64,000 nt of DNA from Gammaproteobacteria bacterium. Its GTDB lineage: Bacteria; Pseudomonadota; Gammaproteobacteria; Pseudomonadales; Halieaceae. This document shows, in pieces, positions 59,528-64,000 of this stretch. The first letter of the stretch is position 1. Each line of letters begins with the position of its first letter. The notes under the pieces were generated by a model that ran no database searches, had not been told where the DNA came from, and saw only the letters and a list, made by a program, of their open reading frames with translations. Made by a program: the position numbers and the translations under genes. Where the stretch lies: positions 222,127 through 286,126 of the forward strand of contig JANSYN010000006.1 of assembly GCA_024742415.1 (NCBI GenBank), read 5' to 3'.

Positions 59528-60535
59528 ATGAGCGATACCAATAGCTACAACAACAGCCACAACAACAGCCACAACAACAGCTATAACTTCGACCCCGAAC
59601 TCGCCGCGGGACTGGAGTTTTTGCCAGAGGGAGGGCTGGACCTGACCAACCCCGAACAGACGCGCGCGGCCTTTCTGGACATGATCGGCCAGATGAATGC
59701 CGGGCTGGATAAAAGCGGCATCACTATGGAAGACCGCAACATACCCGGCCCGGATGGCGCGCCCGACGTGGCCATTCGCATCTACACACCGCAGGGCTTA
59801 AGCACCACCGTGCCCTGCATATTGCATATTCACGGCGGCGGCTTTGTAGTGGGCAACCTCGACAGCGAGCTGGGCTCATGCCTCACCCTTTGCCGCGCAT
59901 TGGGTGTGGTTATCGTGTCAGTGGACTATCGCTTGTCTCCCGAAACACCCTACCCAGGGGGCCTGGAAGACTGCTATGCCGCCCTGCAATGGGTACACGA
60001 CAACAGCGGCTCACTCAGCATCGACCCAACCCGAGTCGCCGTACTGGGCATGAGCGCTGGCGGCGGCCTCAGTGCCGCTACCAGTTTGCTGGCACGGGAC
60101 AGGGGCGGCCCGCCGATATGTTTCCAGTACCTGGGCATTCCCGAAATCGACGACAGGCTCACCACACCGAGCATGCAGGCTTTTGTCGACACACCAATGT
60201 GGAATCGGCCCAATGCCGAAACAAGCTGGGACGCCTACCTCGGTGAGCACTACACACGCGGTGCCGACAACGTGCCCTATCTGGCTGCCCCCGCGCGCGC
60301 CGAGGACCTGACCGACTTGCCGCCGGCTTATGTCAGCACGATGGAGTTTGACCCTCTGCGCGATGAAGGCATTGAGTATGCCCTGCGGCTGCTGCAGGCA
60401 GGCGTTGCCACAGAATTACACAGCTTTGCTGGTACCTTTCACGGCTCCAGCCTGTTCACCCATGCGCAGGTCAGCCAGCGTGAGGCGCAGGAGCAACTCG
60501 CCGTGTTGCGCAGGGCGCTGCAACTGGACGCATAG
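59528..60535 (+). CDS. Alpha/beta hydrolase (HSL-family esterase-like)
   Basis: HIHGGGFVVGN oxyanion motif, GMSAGGGLSAA nucleophile elbow. Confidence 0.93.
   Translation: MSDTNSYNNSHNNSHNNSYNFDPELAAGLEFLPEGGLDLTNPEQTRAAFLDMIGQMNAGLDKSGITMEDRNIPGPDGAPDVAIRIYTPQGLSTTVPCILHIHGGGFVVGNLDSELGSCLTLCRALGVVIVSVDYRLSPETPYPGGLEDCYAALQWVHDNSGSLSIDPTRVAVLGMSAGGGLSAATSLLARDRGGPPICFQYLGIPEIDDRLTTPSMQAFVDTPMWNRPNAETSWDAYLGEHYTRGADNVPYLAAPARAEDLTDLPPAYVSTMEFDPLRDEGIEYALRLLQAGVATELHSFAGTFHGSSLFTHAQVSQREAQEQLAVLRRALQLDA
59543..59587. repeat. 12-bp in-frame tandem repeat (AGCYACAACAAC)
   Basis: 3 full plus partial copy; encodes SYNNSHNNSHNNSYN. Confidence 0.9.
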
Positions 60536-60593
60536 AATTCAACACCTGCAACTGTACCACTGACATCATCTACTCATTTATTCCGGAGCCGCT

Positions 60594-62174
60594 ATGACAA
60601 CCGAAGTTTTGCACCAACCGCCCCTGATGCCGCACCTGCTGATCGAGGGCCTGAATCGTTATAACGACGAGCCCTGTCTCTTTCTTGGCGACAAAGTGGC
60701 CACCTATAAAGATGTGCGTGAAAGTACCAGCCAGATGGTGCAGGCACTGCAATCAAAGGGCCTTGGCGTGGGCAGCCGCGTGGCGATCATTTCTGCGAAT
60801 CGCCCTGAGGTGCTGTCGAATATCGCCGCCATGCAGTTAACAGGCTGCATCGGCACACCACTCCACCCACTGGGCTCGCTGGATGATCATGCGTACGTTA
60901 TTGAAGCCGCCGATATCGATACGCTGGTGTTTGATGCGGCCGTTTTCTCTGAAGTGGCCGCAGCACTCAAGGCGCGGATTCCGGCATTGAAGAACCTGCT
61001 CGGGTTTGGGCCCAACGACATCGGTGACGACTACATGGCCCTGGCGGCAACCTTCGAACCGAAACCACTGGTAGCGCCCGATATTGGCCCGAATGATATT
61101 GCCTCGGTCAACTTTACCGGGGGCACCACCGGCAAACCCAAAGGTGTTATGAGCCCGCATCGCGTGAGCGCCTACATGACGCAGATACAAATGGCCGAGT
61201 GGGAATTCCCACAGGAGGTGCGCATGCTTATGGCCACCCCGCTGTCTCATGCTGCGGCGGCTTTCTTTATTCCCGTGCTGCAAAAAGGCGGTGCGTTCTA
61301 CGTGATGCAGGGCTTCAGCCCGGATGAGTTTTTTGACACGGTAAAACAACACAAGATTACCTGCACCATGCTGGTACCGGTCATGCTGTACTTTCTGCTG
61401 GACTCGCCGCGTGCAACCGACGGCAGCATGCAAAGTATGGAGACCATTTTCTACGGCGCATCACCCATGAGCCCGGCGCGCCTGCAAGAGGGCATCGAAA
61501 AGTGGGGGCAGATTTTCTATCAGTTCTTTGGTCAATCTGAATGCCCCATGGTGATTGCCAATATGCGTAAATCCGACCACGACCTCAGCAAGCCTGAGCG
61601 TTTGTCATCATGTGGAAGACCCTCACCCTGGGTACACGTTGCGCTGCTGGACCCGGATCACAACGAAGTCCCCCAGGGAGAGGCCGGCGAAATCTGTGTG
61701 CGCGGGCCGCTGGTGATGGGCGGCTATAAGGACATGCCGGAACAAACCGCTGAAGCCTTTGCCGGCGACTGGCTGCATACCGGTGACGTAGGCAAACTGG
61801 ATGAAGACGGCTTTCTCTACATTGTTGATCGCACCAAGGACATGATCGTAACCGGCGGCTTTAACGTCTTCCCACGCGAAGTTGAAGACGTGATGACCAC
61901 CCACGACGCCGTGGGCCAGGTGGTCGTAATTGGCGTGCCCGACGAGCAGTGGGGCGAGGCGGTTAAAGCCGTAGTGGTGCTCAAACCGGGTGTTGATCCC
62001 TCAGACGCGCTGGTTGCTGAACTACAGGGCCTGGTGAAAGAGGCCAAAGGCTCAGTGCAATCACCCAAGTCGATCGACTTTGTTGATGCGATTCCCCTAA
62101 CGCCCGTTGGCAAGCCCGATAAAAAGGCAGTACGTGCAAGCTACTGGGAGGGTTCTGAGCGGGGCGTTGGCTAA
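60594..62174 (+). CDS. AMP-dependent acyl-CoA synthetase/ligase
   Basis: NFTGGTTGKPKGVM, FGQSECPM, WLHTGDVGKLDEDGFLYIVDRTKDMIV. Confidence 0.95.
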   Translation: MTTEVLHQPPLMPHLLIEGLNRYNDEPCLFLGDKVATYKDVRESTSQMVQALQSKGLGVGSRVAIISANRPEVLSNIAAMQLTGCIGTPLHPLGSLDDHAYVIEAADIDTLVFDAAVFSEVAAALKARIPALKNLLGFGPNDIGDDYMALAATFEPKPLVAPDIGPNDIASVNFTGGTTGKPKGVMSPHRVSAYMTQIQMAEWEFPQEVRMLMATPLSHAAAAFFIPVLQKGGAFYVMQGFSPDEFFDTVKQHKITCTMLVPVMLYFLLDSPRATDGSMQSMETIFYGASPMSPARLQEGIEKWGQIFYQFFGQSECPMVIANMRKSDHDLSKPERLSSCGRPSPWVHVALLDPDHNEVPQGEAGEICVRGPLVMGGYKDMPEQTAEAFAGDWLHTGDVGKLDEDGFLYIVDRTKDMIVTGGFNVFPREVEDVMTTHDAVGQVVVIGVPDEQWGEAVKAVVVLKPGVDPSDALVAELQGLVKEAKGSVQSPKSIDFVDAIPLTPVGKPDKKAVRASYWEGSERGVG

Positions 62175-62226
62175 ACCCGCCCGCCTGCCCCTACCGAGGG
62201 TTTGATCAGCATGCCGTCATCTGGCG

Positions 62227-62260
62227 GCTTGCTGCTTGCTGCTTGCTGCTTGCTGCTTGC
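62227..62260. repeat. 7-bp tandem repeat (GCTTGCT), about 4.9 copies
   Basis: Read directly: gcttgctgcttgctgcttgctgcttgctgcttgc. Confidence 0.92.
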
Positions 62261-62382
62261 ATAAAGATCAGCTACATCACCCACTTGACGCGATCCGAAG
62301 GCCACATTTCTTCCCCCAAACCTGACACCCACTGTGCGATATAAAACAGCCCCACCCCGGCCCTCACCAAAATAACTGTGGA

Positions 62383-63528
62383 GTGCCGCTCCTCCCGGTG
62401 TACGATAGTGTGCAAGACAGACAACTGGAAAGACGCGTGCACAACACCGATAGCGATCAAAAACACGAACACTACAAGGGGCTGGACTACCCCTGGAGCC
62501 GCACCTGGGGCCCGGAACCTGGCGACGCGTACCAGATCGCCGAGGGCGTTTACTGGGTACGTTTTGCGATGCCCATGTCGCTGGACCATATCAACCTGTG
62601 GCTGCTTGAGGATGATGACGGTTGGACGGTCGTTGATACCTGCCTGAACATGCCCAGCGCACGCGAGACCTGGGAAGCGCTGTTCGCCGGCGTCATGGGT
62701 AACAAACCGATCAAGCGCGTCATTTGTACGCACCTGCACCCCGACCACGTTGGCCTGGCCGGCTGGCTGACCGAACGCTTCGATTGCGAACTGTGGATGT
62801 CGCGGGAAGAATTCCTCATGTGCCGCGCCATGACGGCCGACACAGGCCGCCCCGCTCCGGATGTTGCCATTCGATTTTATCGTGCCGCTGGCTACGATGA
62901 AGAACAGCTTGAACGCTATCGACAAAAATTCGGCAACTTCGGACGCGCAATTTCACCGCTGCCGGATTGCTTTCGCCGACTGGTCGACCGCGAAACACTC
63001 ACTATTGGTGACCGCTACTGGCAGGTGATTATCGGCAGCGGCCACTCGCCGGAACACGCCACGCTCTACTGCCCCGCCCTGAAGCTGCTGATCTCGGGAG
63101 ACCAGGTGTTGCCGCGCATCACGCCAAACGTCAGTGTGTTCCCTACCGAACCGGAGGGCAATCCACTGGAAGAGTGGCTGCGCTCAAGCGCACGACTGCG
63201 GGAGATACTGCCCGATGACTTACTGGTGCTACCTGCACACGAAGCACCGTTTTACGGACTGCACGTGCGCATGACCCAACTTATAGAAAGCCACGAACAG
63301 GACCTGGACAGCCTGTTCCATTACCTGACGGAACCACGGCGCGCCGTTGATTGCTTTCCCGCGCTTTTCAACCGCGAAATCACCGGCGGTTCACTGGGCC
63401 TTGCCACGGGTGAAACCATGGCCCACCTCAACTGTTTGCTTTCGCAGCGCAGAATAGCGCGCGTAAAAGACGAGCACGGCGTTTACTGGTATACGCAGAT
63501 AGCTGCAACTGCGGAGTATGATGACTAG
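62383..63528 (+). CDS. MBL-fold metallo-hydrolase; GTG start (62383 or 62437)
   Basis: THLHPDHVG metal motif; GSGHSPEHATLYCPALKLLISGDQVLP. Confidence 0.92.
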   Translation: MPLLPVYDSVQDRQLERRVHNTDSDQKHEHYKGLDYPWSRTWGPEPGDAYQIAEGVYWVRFAMPMSLDHINLWLLEDDDGWTVVDTCLNMPSARETWEALFAGVMGNKPIKRVICTHLHPDHVGLAGWLTERFDCELWMSREEFLMCRAMTADTGRPAPDVAIRFYRAAGYDEEQLERYRQKFGNFGRAISPLPDCFRRLVDRETLTIGDRYWQVIIGSGHSPEHATLYCPALKLLISGDQVLPRITPNVSVFPTEPEGNPLEEWLRSSARLREILPDDLLVLPAHEAPFYGLHVRMTQLIESHEQDLDSLFHYLTEPRRAVDCFPALFNREITGGSLGLATGETMAHLNCLLSQRRIARVKDEHGVYWYTQIAATAEYDD

Positions 63529-63834
63529 CGCAGTAGCATGCAGCGTGACAACCGCATGCCGGCTGCGCAATCACTGCACAAGTTGAGCCTGCGTCAGGGG
63601 ACCGAGGTAGAAGCGGAGACTTTTGGTGGGTACAGGTCTATGATTATTAAAGGGTTTGCATTGAGCGATTGCACGCGACAAGGGTATGCGTGAAGGTTTA
63701 CTACAAACCAGTTGGCTTTTGTTCTACGGTTTTTAATGGCGTGAGCTATTAGGCAGTTGATACTAAAGACTTTTTCTGGAGGTGTGTTGATGTCCGCGCG
63801 TGCATACAAGTGACTATGGTCTCTCGTCAAGTAT

Positions 63835-64000
<166 letters not shown>

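Noticed and set aside
59368-59544. 58-aa ORF MKMPLRKAMDTSGPCDDNAVLHC... upstream of the esterase
   Set aside because: Overlaps the esterase start, no ribosome-binding site or homology evident; not enough support to call a gene
63594-63830. 78-aa minus-strand ORF near the IS110 tail
   Set aside because: Lies in the probable non-coding IS flank and has no recognised domain

Overview
The window is about 64 kb of GC-rich bacterial chromosome, most likely from a gammaproteobacterium (lineage is an inference from gene content only). Protein-coding density is high and dominated by acyl-CoA, terpenoid, steroid-type and lipid catabolism. From left to right: a partial acyclic-terpene-utilisation (Atu)-like cluster; an amidohydrolase; SelO; a sulfotransferase-like protein; a YegP-type DUF1508 protein; a fused PyrD-PyrK; a DsbA-like protein; an MpaB-type oxygenase; a TonB receptor; an old-yellow-enzyme family oxidoreductase; tRNA-Val(GAC); an LLM flavin oxidoreductase; two acyl-CoA dehydrogenases; two GT-C-like membrane proteins; an epimerase; three predicted exported cofactor-type enzymes; gpsA; a PBP7-like endopeptidase; several outer-membrane barrels; an ATP/ADP-antiporter-like protein; a Rieske oxygenase; carotenoid oxygenase; two coupled thiolases; glpD; LysR/citrate synthase; an ABC exporter; an Opp transporter; acyl-CoA synthetase; and an MBL hydrolase. 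At the right edge the minus strand carries the C-terminus of an IS110-family transposase, which the ORF track misses. The most interesting unexplained item is a ~200-nt intergenic transcription-unit-like segment (30228-30460) with a promoter-like sequence, several hairpins and a strong intrinsic terminator. Also notable are several unrelated short tandem repeats (7, 10, 12 and 15 bp units), a FadI-like thiolase with a Cys-to-Ser change in its C-terminal catalytic motif, and Tat/Sec-type signal sequences on an SDR, an aldo-keto reductase and a methyltransferase. No CRISPR array, prophage or recognisable defence system was found. All family calls come from reading motifs; no database search was run.
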